The translations under genes and the position numbers were made by a program. The notes below the pieces were generated by a model, which had not been told where the DNA came from, made no database searches, and saw only the letters and a program-made list of their open reading frames with translations. From positions 620,001 through 684,000 of the forward strand of contig NZ_FOBV01000002.1 in NCBI RefSeq assembly GCF_900109935.1: 64,000 nucleotides of DNA. The letters are read 5' to 3'. This stretch comes from Chryseobacterium taichungense (GTDB lineage: Bacteria > Bacteroidota > Bacteroidia > Flavobacteriales > Weeksellaceae). This document shows positions 1 through 8,603 of the stretch, piece by piece (positions within the stretch are counted from its first letter, which is position 1; the number at the start of each line of letters is the position of its first letter).

Positions 1-981
1 GGTGAAGAACTCCATGGAATTTTTAAAATTCACAATGAATATGGTACGGAATGGACAGACGCCGTAAGTCACCAGTTCGGAAACTACGACTACCTGATGG
101 GAGCAGATGTGGAGTACCGTAATCCCCATGTAATCCAGGAAATGAAAAACTGGATCAAATGGTATCTTGAAACGACCAAAGCAGATGGACTAAGACTTGA
201 TGCTCTGAAACACCTTTCTTCTGATTTCCTGAAAGAGTGGATTACGTATATAAAAACAGAAGTAAATCCTGAATGTTTTGTATTAGGCGAATTCTGGAAA
301 GATGATGTAGAAAAAATCGCTGATTTTTCTGATAAAATGAATGATCTGATATCCTGCTTTGATGCACCGTTGCACTATAATTTCTTTAAGGCATCTCAAG
401 AGGCAAGGGATTATGATCTTTCACAAATTTTGAAAGGAAGCTTTTTAGATCAAAAACCGGTGTTTTCAGTTTCATTTGTTGAAAATCATGATACCCAAAA
501 ACTGCAGGCGCTGGAATCTGCTGTTAAAAATTGGTTCAAGCCTCTTGCTTATGCGATTATTTTACTTTCGGAAGATGCATATCCCTGTATATTTTACCCG
601 GATCTTTTCGGAGCCGAATATACCGATACTGTAGACAATAAAGATGTTAAAATCAATATGCCTAAAATTGAGCTTTTACCTAAACTGCTAGAAGCCAGAC
701 AACATTTTGCTGTCGGAGAACAGATCAGATACTTTGATCATCCCAACTGTATTGCATGGATAAGAAAAGGAAATGATGATGTTTTCGGTTGTGTAACAAT
801 AATTTCAAACAGCGATGAGGGTTTTAAAGAAATCAGCCTTGGAAAGGAAAATGCAAACTCAACATTTAAAGATTTCCTTAATCAAAGACAAGAAGAAATA
901 AAAACCGATGAAGATGGAAAAGCCATCTTCAGGGTAAATCCATGTTCGGTAAGTGTTTGGGTTAAGGTTGATACGATATAA
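1..981 (+). CDS. GH13 alpha-amylase, 3' part (cytoplasmic AmyA-like)
   Basis: The reading frame is open from base 1, so the gene begins outside the window; about 326 C-terminal residues are visible. Family-typical catalytic motifs are present: GLRLDALKH with the nucleophile Asp (codon at 199), LGEFW with the acid/base Glu (codon at 289), and VENHDT with the third Asp (codon at 490). The stretch YLMGADVEYRNP is typical of cytoplasmic AmyA-type amylases that cut alpha-1,4-glucans. A C-terminal beta-domain follows and there is no sorting tail, so intracellular action is inferred; any signal peptide would lie outside the window. A bidirectional terminator follows. Confidence 0.88.
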   Translation, partial: GEELHGIFKIHNEYGTEWTDAVSHQFGNYDYLMGADVEYRNPHVIQEMKNWIKWYLETTKADGLRLDALKHLSSDFLKEWITYIKTEVNPECFVLGEFWKDDVEKIADFSDKMNDLISCFDAPLHYNFFKASQEARDYDLSQILKGSFLDQKPVFSVSFVENHDTQKLQALESAVKNWFKPLAYAIILLSEDAYPCIFYPDLFGAEYTDTVDNKDVKINMPKIELLPKLLEARQHFAVGEQIRYFDHPNCIAWIRKGNDDVFGCVTIISNSDEGFKEISLGKENANSTFKDFLNQRQEEIKTDEDGKAIFRVNPCSVSVWVKVDTI

Positions 982-1012
982 GCCAAATTTAAAATGATTT
1001 TTCCAAAAACAA

Positions 1013-1049
1013 AAATCCTGAAAACTTCAGTTCGAGGTTTCCAGGATTT
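1013..1049. terminator. Bidirectional intrinsic terminator
   Basis: AAATCCTG (1013-1020) pairs with CAGGATTT (1042-1049), and the inner AAAC/GTTT extends the stem. T-rich DNA follows on the plus strand and A-rich DNA precedes it. It lies between the convergent amylase and T9SS genes and can serve both. Confidence 0.75.
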
Positions 1050-1092
1050 CTTTAATTTACCAAATCTACTTTTTACTTTTTAAATTTATTTC

Positions 1093-2460
1093 TTACTGTT
1101 TTATAATTTTCTTTACTGAGGTTTTGCCATCATCAAAAGTTGCTTTAAGGAAATAAACACCTTTTGGAGCACCGGAAATATCAACTTTCTGATCCGTAAT
1201 TTTAGCATTCATCGTCTGTCCTGAAGCGCTTGTTACTTCTGCAGATCTTATTTTTTTGTCATTTTTGATGTTAATTACTCCCATTGTAGGATTCGGGTAT
1301 ACCGTGAATGTATCCTTATTTTTAACGTCACTTACAGCTAAAGAATTTAACGAAATTCTTTTTATAACAGTTCCGTTTTGTGTATATGCGACAACAAGAT
1401 AGTTGTTAACAGGATCTACGGCAATATCATTAAAAGTACAAACTCCTGATGAAATAAAATCACCCCCCAACTTTTCCCAATTTCCTGTAGATGAATTAAA
1501 TGTATATACGAAGTTTCTTCCATGATCTGAATAAGAGCTGTCCCAGATGCCCGCAATTACATATGGCGTTCCGTTTGGTGAAACTGCAATCGCTGTGTTG
1601 TTGACTACAGTGTCGGAAAAGTTGGCATTTCCAACCTGCACCCATGAGGTTCCGTCAAATTTTTTTACATTCAGTTTTCTTCCCTCTGCTGTGCTGGAAA
1701 CGTAAACCACAAAAGGTGTATCGTTGTATAATGCAATATCTGAATAAGAATTATCTGAACTGTAAGCACTTCCTACAGGAGCTCCTCCAACTAATGTCCA
1801 TGAATCTGTAGATGAAGCATTCGCACTGATTTTATAGACACTCACAGAGCCGTTGGCAACCTGACAGGTGTAAATATTATTATCTGACCCAACCATCATC
1901 TCTGCAAAGGTAGCTCCACCTGCAAAGCCTGCATTTCCTACCTGCTCCCAAACTCCGTTATTGTACCTTCTTACCGTTCCGGATCCGTCTGATCCATAAG
2001 CAAAAAGAGTATTAGAAGATGAAACAGCTAAAGCCTGATAAGTAAGACTGGTTGTACTAGCCGGCGGCATAAGACTCCATGATCCTGTACTGAATTTTCT
2101 GACTTCCATACCGGTAGAAGGGTAGCTGGCCTGATTACTGTAATACACATTTCCCTGATTATCTGTTGTCAATGCACTGAAAGTGGCAAAGCTGGTTGTG
2201 ATTCCGGCAGATCCACCGAGATATGACCATGAAGTCCCGTCGAATTTCTGTACAGATCCTTTTATTACAGAAACATCATAATATGAAATATAATAATTAC
2301 CCGCAGCATCAATTGCTAAATTATTATAACTGGAATTTCCCGCTGATATAGCGGCCGACGAACCTACGTATTCCCACGACTGGCCATTTGCTAAAAAAGA
2401 AAGTCCTAATCCTAACAGCACAATAGCCTTTTTGAAATTAAAAGAAGAGTTTTTTACCAT
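1093..2460 (-). CDS. Secreted beta-propeller-like protein with T9SS type A sorting domain
   Basis: This 455-residue protein starts with a signal peptide (hydrophobic core AIVLLGLGLSFLANG, residues about 13-27). Its body is made of repeated segments of the type FDGTSW.x.VG, resembling a beta-propeller. The last 70 or so residues form a type 9 secretion sorting domain: VYPNPTMGVINI near residue 388, then GVYFLKATFDDGKTSVKKIIKQ-like strands ending at the C-terminus. It is therefore expected to be exported by the T9SS and released or surface-attached. No catalytic residues were recognised and the ligand is unknown. It stands alone, convergent with the amylase gene. Confidence 0.85.
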   Translation of the reverse strand: MVKNSSFNFKKAIVLLGLGLSFLANGQSWEYVGSSAAISAGNSSYNNLAIDAAGNYYISYYDVSVIKGSVQKFDGTSWSYLGGSAGITTSFATFSALTTDNQGNVYYSNQASYPSTGMEVRKFSTGSWSLMPPASTTSLTYQALAVSSSNTLFAYGSDGSGTVRRYNNGVWEQVGNAGFAGGATFAEMMVGSDNNIYTCQVANGSVSVYKISANASSTDSWTLVGGAPVGSAYSSDNSYSDIALYNDTPFVVYVSSTAEGRKLNVKKFDGTSWVQVGNANFSDTVVNNTAIAVSPNGTPYVIAGIWDSSYSDHGRNFVYTFNSSTGNWEKLGGDFISSGVCTFNDIAVDPVNNYLVVAYTQNGTVIKRISLNSLAVSDVKNKDTFTVYPNPTMGVINIKNDKKIRSAEVTSASGQTMNAKITDQKVDISGAPKGVYFLKATFDDGKTSVKKIIKQ

Positions 2461-2759
2461 AATTAATAATGTTTAATAAATCTGAATTCTAAGTTTTTAG
2501 TTTAATATGATGTGGGTTTATGGTGTTTTGAAGGATTAAATTTCTTGAACAAATTTATGAATTGATTTAAGGAAATGATCGATTAATTGAATATATGATA
2601 AAAAATAAGGTACTCATTTGATACTTTACCCTATTATATGTCGTTATATTTGAATTATTAACAATATTAAATTGGTATCAATTTTTGAAATTAAATAAAA
2701 AAAGACTGAAAATAAATTTCCAGCCCATATATGTTTTAATGAAAACTAAACCAATAATT

Positions 2760-4163
2760 TTAAATATTATCAATCCAGTTATAAATATCAACCGATTGAG
2801 GAATTTCAAGTTTTTTTCTAATTCTGTATTTTTTATTCTGAACTGTCCGGGTTTCTATGAAAGTGTATTTTGCAATCTCTTTGGTGGTAAGTTTCAATTT
2901 CAGGAGTGCACAAAATTCTATTTCCGATTGTTGAAGTTCTGGATTAATCTTTAGCAGTTTATCAGAAAACTCGGGAAAAGCATTCTCGAAAGCAAACATG
3001 AATCCTGGGTCGTTATTTTGTAGAAGAGCTATCAGATGCTGATACAGATCGTGAAGATTCTGATTGTTTTCAACCACTTTTTTCTTTTTTAACCTTACAT
3101 AAAAGAAAACTGAAATAGCCAAAACTATAAGTATTGAAATTCCCAAAATGAAAAAATTTAGCGTCAATTTTTTATTTTGCTCCTCTTCATCCTTATTCAT
3201 AACTTCCTGTAGGGAATTATATTTACTCTGAAGCATCTGCAGATCATTCTGTTTAATTTTGTTTTCATAAAAATCTGCGCTGTCTTTTCTGCCTGTTTCC
3301 CGATAAATTTCATGAAGAGATTTGTAAGTATCATTGATATTCAGTTCAATACCTGTACGCCGACTTATTTTCAGGGCTTTATGAAAGTTTATTATTGATT
3401 TTTCGTATTCTTTTCGTTTCTTATAATATTTACCAATCACCGTAAAATTAGAAATCATAGATTTTTCTTCTGAAATACCTGTTGGCCTTATTTCAATAGA
3501 TTTTTTGGCAAAGTAAAATGCAGAATCGAGATTATATTCAGCATAAATACTGGAGAGATTAGAATAGTTCAGATATTGAAATTCTTCGAATTCACTTTTT
3601 TCTTTTATTTGCTTTCCACTTTTTATTTCCTCCAGAATTTTTTTTGCAGCATTTCTGGGTTCACCCTTATCCAGATAAACATTAGCAAAACTGCTGAGCA
3701 CATTGGCCTTTGCGTAAAATATTTTTTTACTGTCAGACTGATCCTGCTTAAGGATGGAATAGGCATTATTAAGATGAATAATTGCTTTATCATATAATTT
3801 ATTCACCGAATAGGTTTCAGCAATATAAACATTAGCCATCGCTTCATAATATACATTTTTATATTTGTCTGAAGCTTTATGCAGCTCTTCTGAAGAAATT
3901 ATAAGACTATCAACCAGGTTTTTATTGTAAAAATATCTGCATTTCTTTTCCAGCAGTTGCATCTCCGAAAGGGAGTCTTTAAGTATTCTGGAAGCTTTAA
4001 TAAGTGAGTTAAGTTCGCTGTAAGCTTTATTGATATCAGAAGTGAAAAGTTTTGAATTGGCCTTTACTTTATTTTTAAATTCATCATGATTTTTTTGTGA
4101 CTGAGAGTATATCAGAGAGTTAAAAAATAAAATAAACAAAAATGCCAGCCTGACGTTTTTCAT
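2760..4163 (-). CDS. TPR membrane protein with C-terminal HTH (sensor-like regulator)
   Basis: The 467-residue protein has a signal peptide (residues 1-20), a periplasmic helical TPR region (about 30-325), one membrane segment (FFILGISILIVLAISVFFY, about 339-357), a basic stop-transfer KKKK and a cytoplasmic tail. The last 65 residues resemble a LuxR-type helix-turn-helix: SEIEFCALLKLKLTTKEIA, then a recognition-helix-like IETRTVQNKKYRIRKKL. The architecture is common in Flavobacteriia and suggests a one-component regulator coupling an envelope signal to DNA binding. The signal and targets are unknown. It is monocistronic. Confidence 0.75.
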   Translation of the reverse strand: MKNVRLAFLFILFFNSLIYSQSQKNHDEFKNKVKANSKLFTSDINKAYSELNSLIKASRILKDSLSEMQLLEKKCRYFYNKNLVDSLIISSEELHKASDKYKNVYYEAMANVYIAETYSVNKLYDKAIIHLNNAYSILKQDQSDSKKIFYAKANVLSSFANVYLDKGEPRNAAKKILEEIKSGKQIKEKSEFEEFQYLNYSNLSSIYAEYNLDSAFYFAKKSIEIRPTGISEEKSMISNFTVIGKYYKKRKEYEKSIINFHKALKISRRTGIELNINDTYKSLHEIYRETGRKDSADFYENKIKQNDLQMLQSKYNSLQEVMNKDEEEQNKKLTLNFFILGISILIVLAISVFFYVRLKKKKVVENNQNLHDLYQHLIALLQNNDPGFMFAFENAFPEFSDKLLKINPELQQSEIEFCALLKLKLTTKEIAKYTFIETRTVQNKKYRIRKKLEIPQSVDIYNWIDNI

Positions 4164-4328
4164 TTCTTGGATACAACAATTTTAGATTAGGAATTCTATG
4201 TAAATGTAGTCAAAAAATTATTATTTTGCATACATTTCTATATTAAACAGGCATAAACACAACACTTTTAAACATTAATAATAAATACTTAAATATGATC
4301 AGGACAGTCACATTAAAAATTATTACTA

Positions 4329-4336
4329 TATATTTG
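4329..4336 (+). promoter_or_regulatory. -7 promoter element of the HAD phosphatase gene
   Basis: TATATTTG matches the Bacteroidota -7 consensus TAnnTTTG, 32 bp upstream of the ATG at 4369. No TTG stands at the usual distance upstream, so only the -7 half is supported. Confidence 0.5.
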
Positions 4337-4368
4337 TGATGAATTTCTAAACACTGAAAAATATTTTT

Positions 4369-5172
4369 ATGGATGAAATCAGGATGATTGTAACGGATAT
4401 GGATGGAACTTTTCTCAATTCAGAACATGAGGTAAGCCCGGACTTTCCGAAGGTTTATGAAGAACTTAAAAAAAGAAATATTTTATTTGTACCCGCCAGT
4501 GGCAGGCAGATGCTCGGAATTACAAAATACTTCGGAGATCTTGAAAACGAAATGGCTTTTATTGCGGAAAACGGCGGCTATGTGATCTATAAAAACGAAG
4601 AACTTTTTGCAGATAAGATGGATCAGCAATATATCGCTGAAATTATTACAGCCATCCGGAACATTTCGGGTGCAACAGCTGTCTTATCAGGAAAGAAGAA
4701 AGCTTATGTAGAAACATACAATCCGGATTTCATTAACTATATATCACAGTTTTATACCGACAATGAAGTGGTAGAAGACCTTACTGCTGAAAACGATGAC
4801 AGTATTTTTAAAATTGCTGTTTATCATCCCGATGGTTCTGAATTAAACGTTTATCCTTTTCTGAAAGAATTTGAAAAATATAATCTTGAAGTTGTCGTTT
4901 CGGGCCAGTACTGGCTGGATATCATGAATAAAAATATCAATAAAGGAAATGCCTTGGAAAAACTGCAGGAAGCCTTGAATATTTCTCCTCAACAAACCAT
5001 GGCGTTTGGCGATTATATGAATGATATCGAAATGCTCAAAAATTCCAAGTATTCTTACGCGATGAAAAATGCACATCCGTCTGTAAAAAAGGCAGCCCAT
5101 TTTGAAGCCTGCTCAAATGATAATTTTGGTGTTTTAAAAATTATTAAAGACTATCTTAATAGTAGTAATTAG
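4369..5172 (+). CDS. Cof-type HAD-IIB family hydrolase
   Basis: A 267-residue protein with the HAD superfamily motifs in order: motif I DMDGTFLNSEH (residues 9-19, Asp nucleophile and second Asp), motif II PASGRQ (about 44-49), and motif IV GDYMNDIEML (about 216-225). The large cap between motifs II and III is the C2B type of the Cof/YidA family, which dephosphorylates small sugar phosphates and similar metabolites in the cytoplasm. The specific substrate cannot be read from sequence. Start chosen at the first ATG, 33 bp after a -7 element. A strong hairpin follows the stop. Confidence 0.88.
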   Translation: MDEIRMIVTDMDGTFLNSEHEVSPDFPKVYEELKKRNILFVPASGRQMLGITKYFGDLENEMAFIAENGGYVIYKNEELFADKMDQQYIAEIITAIRNISGATAVLSGKKKAYVETYNPDFINYISQFYTDNEVVEDLTAENDDSIFKIAVYHPDGSELNVYPFLKEFEKYNLEVVVSGQYWLDIMNKNINKGNALEKLQEALNISPQQTMAFGDYMNDIEMLKNSKYSYAMKNAHPSVKKAAHFEACSNDNFGVLKIIKDYLNSSN

Positions 5173-5179
5173 GCAAAAA

Positions 5180-5213
5180 AAAGATGCTGTTCAATTTATG
5201 AAGCAGCATCTTT
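5180..5213. terminator. Bidirectional terminator hairpin
   Basis: AAAGATGCTG (5180-5189) pairs perfectly with CAGCATCTTT (5204-5213), with TTCA/TGAA extending inward. It lies between the convergent HAD gene and the 149-residue unknown gene. Confidence 0.8.
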
Positions 5214-5235
5214 CTGATTGGAAAATATATTATAA

Positions 5236-5685
5236 TTAAGATTCGGTGCCTACTAATCCGTAGCTCATAGTTGCCGGTTCTTTGCCAAACAGGCAAGAGA
5301 AGATATTCTGAAATTCGTGAATGTATTTACATCTGATAGAATTTCCATAGATTTTCAATCCCTCTACGATCTTCTTTGAGCTAAGATCAATATCATATTT
5401 TATAAATGCTTCCGGTCTTTCATATCTGATACGCTGATCAGAGCTGTAAGTTCTTAAAAAACCGAATTTTTCCAGCCATTCTTCTGTAATCTGAATCGGC
5501 TTTATAGAGTTTGCCGGAACAGAAAAACTATGAATGTCATTTTCAATTTTCACAAAATAATCTTTTTCATTATGATCCTGAAATATTTCAGTGATGTTAT
5601 AAATCTGATTTTTGTATTCTACTAAATTTTTGATCTTTAAATCTGCAACGTTCATGATATTTTGTGTGTTTGAGTTATTATCCAA
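5236..5685 (-). CDS. Hypothetical protein of a phage/mobile-element-associated Bacteroidota type
   Basis: The 149-residue protein has an N-terminal SH3-like strand region (LKIKNLVEYKNQIYNIT), the phrase IKPIQITEEWLEKFGF (about residues 60-75) and a C-terminal KYIHEFQNIFSCLFGKEP. From memory, short proteins with 'IKPIPLTEEWLLKFGF' and 'KYVHQLQNLYFALTG' recur in Bacteroidota prophages and mobile elements; this resemblance was not searched. No function is known. The start could also be the Met at residue 11 (5655). No other phage genes are adjacent, so it may be an isolated remnant or a domesticated copy. Confidence 0.6.
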   Translation of the reverse strand: MDNNSNTQNIMNVADLKIKNLVEYKNQIYNITEIFQDHNEKDYFVKIENDIHSFSVPANSIKPIQITEEWLEKFGFLRTYSSDQRIRYERPEAFIKYDIDLSSKKIVEGLKIYGNSIRCKYIHEFQNIFSCLFGKEPATMSYGLVGTES

Positions 5686-5934
5686 ATTGGGTGATATGTT
5701 GTGTATTAATATTTACAAATACTATGCCTTATGTTTTGAATACAAATTAAACAGATAATACTTTTTAATCTATTCTACGATTGTAAGCCTTATAATCCCT
5801 TTAAAACAGGCTAACAGCAATAACTAAACAATATTTAAAAAGTTAAAAATGTGGTACACGTGTGGTATGTTAGGATTTAATCTTTTTATTATTTATCAAT
5901 TTAAAGTGACTTATTTAATTATGATATATGGAAT

Positions 5935-6177
5935 ATGGACTTATTTAATTTTTGTTATCCTTACAACTCTCGTTGTTCAGGGGCTAAAATAAATGAAGAT
6001 TCTGATATAAAACTTTCTTCCGAGACCAAAGAGGCATACTTAAAGCTGCTTGATGCTCAAAGGGCATGGCTTATAGAGCAAAATCATGATGAAAAGCAAT
6101 ATTTCGATGAAGATCTTATTCGAAAGCACCTCATGAAAATTGATCTGGAGGAAGAAAGGATTTTATTGATTCATTAA
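5935..6177 (+). CDS. Small ORF resembling the C-terminal tail of CPA1 Na+/H+ antiporters
   Basis: An 80-residue ORF. Residues 30-78 (AYLKLLDAQRAWLIEQN, then DEDLIRKHLMKIDLEEERI) resemble the cytoplasmic tail of NhaP/CPA1 antiporters, where a helix with 'DEE.IR....DLEEERL' closes the protein. No transmembrane domain precedes it: an in-frame stop lies at 5902-5904. It is either a stand-alone small protein or the stub of a deleted antiporter gene. Its 3' end overlaps the opposing gene by 15 bp. No good promoter was seen. Confidence 0.4.
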   Translation: MDLFNFCYPYNSRCSGAKINEDSDIKLSSETKEAYLKLLDAQRAWLIEQNHDEKQYFDEDLIRKHLMKIDLEEERILLIH

Positions 6178-6492
6178 AAATACCAGGACTTTCTGCAGAT
6201 ATTCGTCTTCTTTAAGGACTTTATTATATGACTGCCGTGCATAGACAGGAGAAAGCTCATAATTGTCAGGCTTAGAATTAATATCCTCATTTTCAATGTA
6301 ATTGAGATGACGAGTATAATCTTTAATAAGTTTATTAATCGTTTTTCTCTTCATTTTACACAAGGTATTGTTCTTTATTTTTTGTAAAGAATTAAGAATA
6401 AAGGATTTATCACCGTGAAAATTCACAACGTTTTTTACAAAAGAAAGGTTGTGATTATCCTGCATTACAGAATGGTCATCTTCAAAAATCAT
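6163..6492 (-). CDS. Small hypothetical protein
   Basis: A 109-residue, Lys/Asn-rich, probably helical protein without a signal peptide or recognisable domain. The ATG at 6492 is followed by acidic residues (IFEDDHSV). It converges with, and overlaps by 15 bp, the antiporter-tail-like ORF. It could be a genuine lineage-specific gene or a chance ORF in AT-rich DNA. Confidence 0.35.
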   Translation of the reverse strand: MIFEDDHSVMQDNHNLSFVKNVVNFHGDKSFILNSLQKIKNNTLCKMKRKTINKLIKDYTRHLNYIENEDINSKPDNYELSPVYARQSYNKVLKEDEYLQKVLVFLMNQ

Positions 6493-6833
6493 GATCGTTA
6501 AAGGTGTTAATAATTTAAAAAATGGTTCAAAACACTTAATGATTGTAAAAAATCAATTGACGGGAATAGGAAAGGACTTCCTCAATACCTTGATAAGGCT
6601 GTCTTTCGGTGTTATAAAGTGAGTTGACATCATAATAAATTTTAATGGTTGGTGTGTGAAATGATAAAATATCTTTGATTTTATACTCAAAACTTTTCAT
6701 TCAAATATCTAACCAAATATTAATTTTATTTTAAAAATATTAAATAATTGTAATAAAACTACCGAAAAATGCAATTATTTATTTAAAAATGCAATTTTGT
6801 GGTATCTGTAAATCGTAAACTAAAAAAATAAAA
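6493..6833. other. Non-coding stretch without recognised elements
   Basis: Very AT-rich DNA between two minus-strand genes. No ORF with coding character and no repeat shared with the rest of the window was seen. It probably holds the promoter of the 109-residue gene. Confidence 0.4.
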
Positions 6834-6856
6834 AACCTCTCTGATCAGGAGAGGTT
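6834..6856 (-). terminator. Terminator of the DUF1349 gene
   Basis: AACCTCTC (6834-6841) pairs with GAGAGGTT (6849-6856). Read on the minus strand the hairpin is followed by a T-run (A-run at 6821-6835), 35 bp past the stop codon. Confidence 0.8.
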
Positions 6857-6891
6857 AATAAAATTGACTTGTATATTGAATTTAATTCAAT

Positions 6892-7539
6892 CTATTTGTT
6901 GTTTTTCAGCCATTTGAGTCGTCGTTCATCAGGTAGATGCTTCACACTGAAATTTTCAAAAACAGCATTAAATCCATCACCATCCGGACAGGCAGCCATA
7001 AGGCCCACCATAACAGGAGAATTATCCTGAAGATGGGCATTACGCATCATGATATAGTTTTTATCGTCAAAAGAATAGAATATTTCCACGGCATCAAGTC
7101 TTCTTACCGCTTTTATCCACATATCGGATGGTGTTTTATCTAATGTTATCACACTCCAGTCACTGGTCGTATGGGTAACAACTGTGCTGAGATTGTATTT
7201 CCCGTCTACAAATTCAATTCCTGCTTTTATATAGTTTTCCTTATCAATCCTCAGCATAATGCCCATCTGGTCAAATCTTGCCTTGTAATTTCCTTTTATT
7301 TTCACTTTAGCTTCGAACTCTCCACCATACGTTGAGTATAAAAATGGAGCATCGTCTACTGTAAATCCGTAATGTGAGATCCTCCAGTAATCGCTTTGAG
7401 GGGTCACAAACATGCTTAACGTATTATTTTTAATCTCCCATTTCGAAGGCTCATTAAACCATATCATTTTTTCTAATGTCTGTGCAGCGATTTTATTAAC
7501 CATGCCCAATACACAAAAACTTAAAAATATTTTCTTCAT
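6892..7539 (-). CDS. DUF1349 family secreted protein (concanavalin-like fold)
   Basis: A 215-residue protein. The start is placed at the second Met (7539), which opens a signal peptide, MKKIFLSFCVLGMVNKIAA; a Met four residues earlier is possible. The mature part carries the DUF1349 pattern: MIWFNEPSKWEIKNNTLSMFV, YGGEFEAKVKIKG, DQMGIMLRIDKENYIKAGIEF and VGLMAACPDGDGFNAVFENF. DUF1349 proteins adopt a lectin-like beta-sandwich; some are annotated as regulating enolase, and the real role is unclear. Here it is expected to act in the periplasm. It is monocistronic with its own terminator. Confidence 0.8.
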   Translation of the reverse strand: MKKIFLSFCVLGMVNKIAAQTLEKMIWFNEPSKWEIKNNTLSMFVTPQSDYWRISHYGFTVDDAPFLYSTYGGEFEAKVKIKGNYKARFDQMGIMLRIDKENYIKAGIEFVDGKYNLSTVVTHTTSDWSVITLDKTPSDMWIKAVRRLDAVEIFYSFDDKNYIMMRNAHLQDNSPVMVGLMAACPDGDGFNAVFENFSVKHLPDERRLKWLKNNK

Positions 7540-7635
7540 TTTAAATCTCACGGATTAATCCACGTGTAATTATTATTAATTTAGCAAAAATATTATTTAA
7601 AGGTATTTGGTTCAATACTGAAAAATAACCATTTT

Positions 7636-8397
7636 ATGAAAATTGTAAAGAAACTTAGTGAGACTCTGCTGCAACATCAAGAAGATAAACTTTGTCTGAT
7701 GGATGTTGAAACATATAAGTCTATTGCAGAAGCTTACACCAAAGCCGAAAATTCACTTGCAGTTCTGAGTGATATGCAGCTCAATAAAAGCTATATTTTT
7801 AGTTCTAGGACAGCATCGGAGCTTGGATTAAGTTTTACGCATTATCCAACGGTTATCAATTCTATATGGGAAGAAGAAATTCTTAAAAAAATTCATCCGG
7901 ATGATAAACTGAAAAAATATGTTCATGAACTCAGATTCTTTAAATTTTCAGAATCAGTACAGCATGAAAAACGTTCTGAATTCAGCGTTCTTTCAAAGAT
8001 CAGAATGAAAGATAAAAATGAAATCTATAAGTTTATAAGGCATAGAATGTTTTATTTTTTCTCATCTTATAATGCAAAGCTTAGGTTTGCCCTATGCCTT
8101 TATGACATCGATCTGGATCAATCAAAGCTGTCATCCTCTGAATTTTTAATTATAAACTCCGTAAAAGGGGAAATTGTAATTGATGATAAATTGGATTATA
8201 ATAGTATTCTTTCTAAACGCGAAGTTGAAGTTCTTAAGTATGTTGGCGAAGGCTATACCAGTAAAGAAATTGCAGATCATCTATCCATAAGTATCAATAC
8301 GGTACATCGACACCGACAGAATATTCTCGAAAAACTGAAGGTTAAAAATTCAGTAAGTGCCGTCAATGAAATAAAAAAAGATAAAAATTTATACTAA
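7636..8397 (+). CDS. LuxR-family transcriptional regulator with PAS-like N-terminus
   Basis: A 253-residue protein. Residues about 50-160 (HYPTVINSIWEEEILKKIHPDD, then RMFYFFSSYNAKLRFALCLYDID) resemble a PAS-type sensor. The C-terminus (about 190-250) is a LuxR/GerE helix-turn-helix: LSKREVEVLKYVGEGYTSKEI, then INTVHRHRQNILEKLKVKN. It lacks a receiver domain, so it is probably a one-component regulator. It precedes the alpha-oxoamine synthase gene by about 200 bp in the same direction, but that gene has its own full promoter, so a regulatory link is only possible. Confidence 0.82.
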   Translation: MKIVKKLSETLLQHQEDKLCLMDVETYKSIAEAYTKAENSLAVLSDMQLNKSYIFSSRTASELGLSFTHYPTVINSIWEEEILKKIHPDDKLKKYVHELRFFKFSESVQHEKRSEFSVLSKIRMKDKNEIYKFIRHRMFYFFSSYNAKLRFALCLYDIDLDQSKLSSSEFLIINSVKGEIVIDDKLDYNSILSKREVEVLKYVGEGYTSKEIADHLSISINTVHRHRQNILEKLKVKNSVSAVNEIKKDKNLY

Positions 8398-8546
8398 ATT
8401 GATTAATAACTATTTAAAATATATTAACAAATATTACGTAATTTGCCTTTTTTATTCTATTTAGTGGTGAATATTGAGAATGTGGTACACTTTTATGACT
8501 TTTTAATAAAAAATAATTCAATCATTGTATTTTTTTTAATGAAAAA

Positions 8547-8577
8547 TTGATTTTATTTTAAATAAATCCTATATTTG
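8547..8577 (+). promoter_or_regulatory. Full Bacteroidota promoter of the alpha-oxoamine synthase gene
   Basis: TTG (8547-8549), 20 nt, then TATATTTG (8570-8577), matching -33/-7 consensus spacing. The ATG at 8604 follows 26 bp later. Confidence 0.8.
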
Positions 8578-8603
8578 TTATAACAACAACAAACATTTAA
8601 AGG

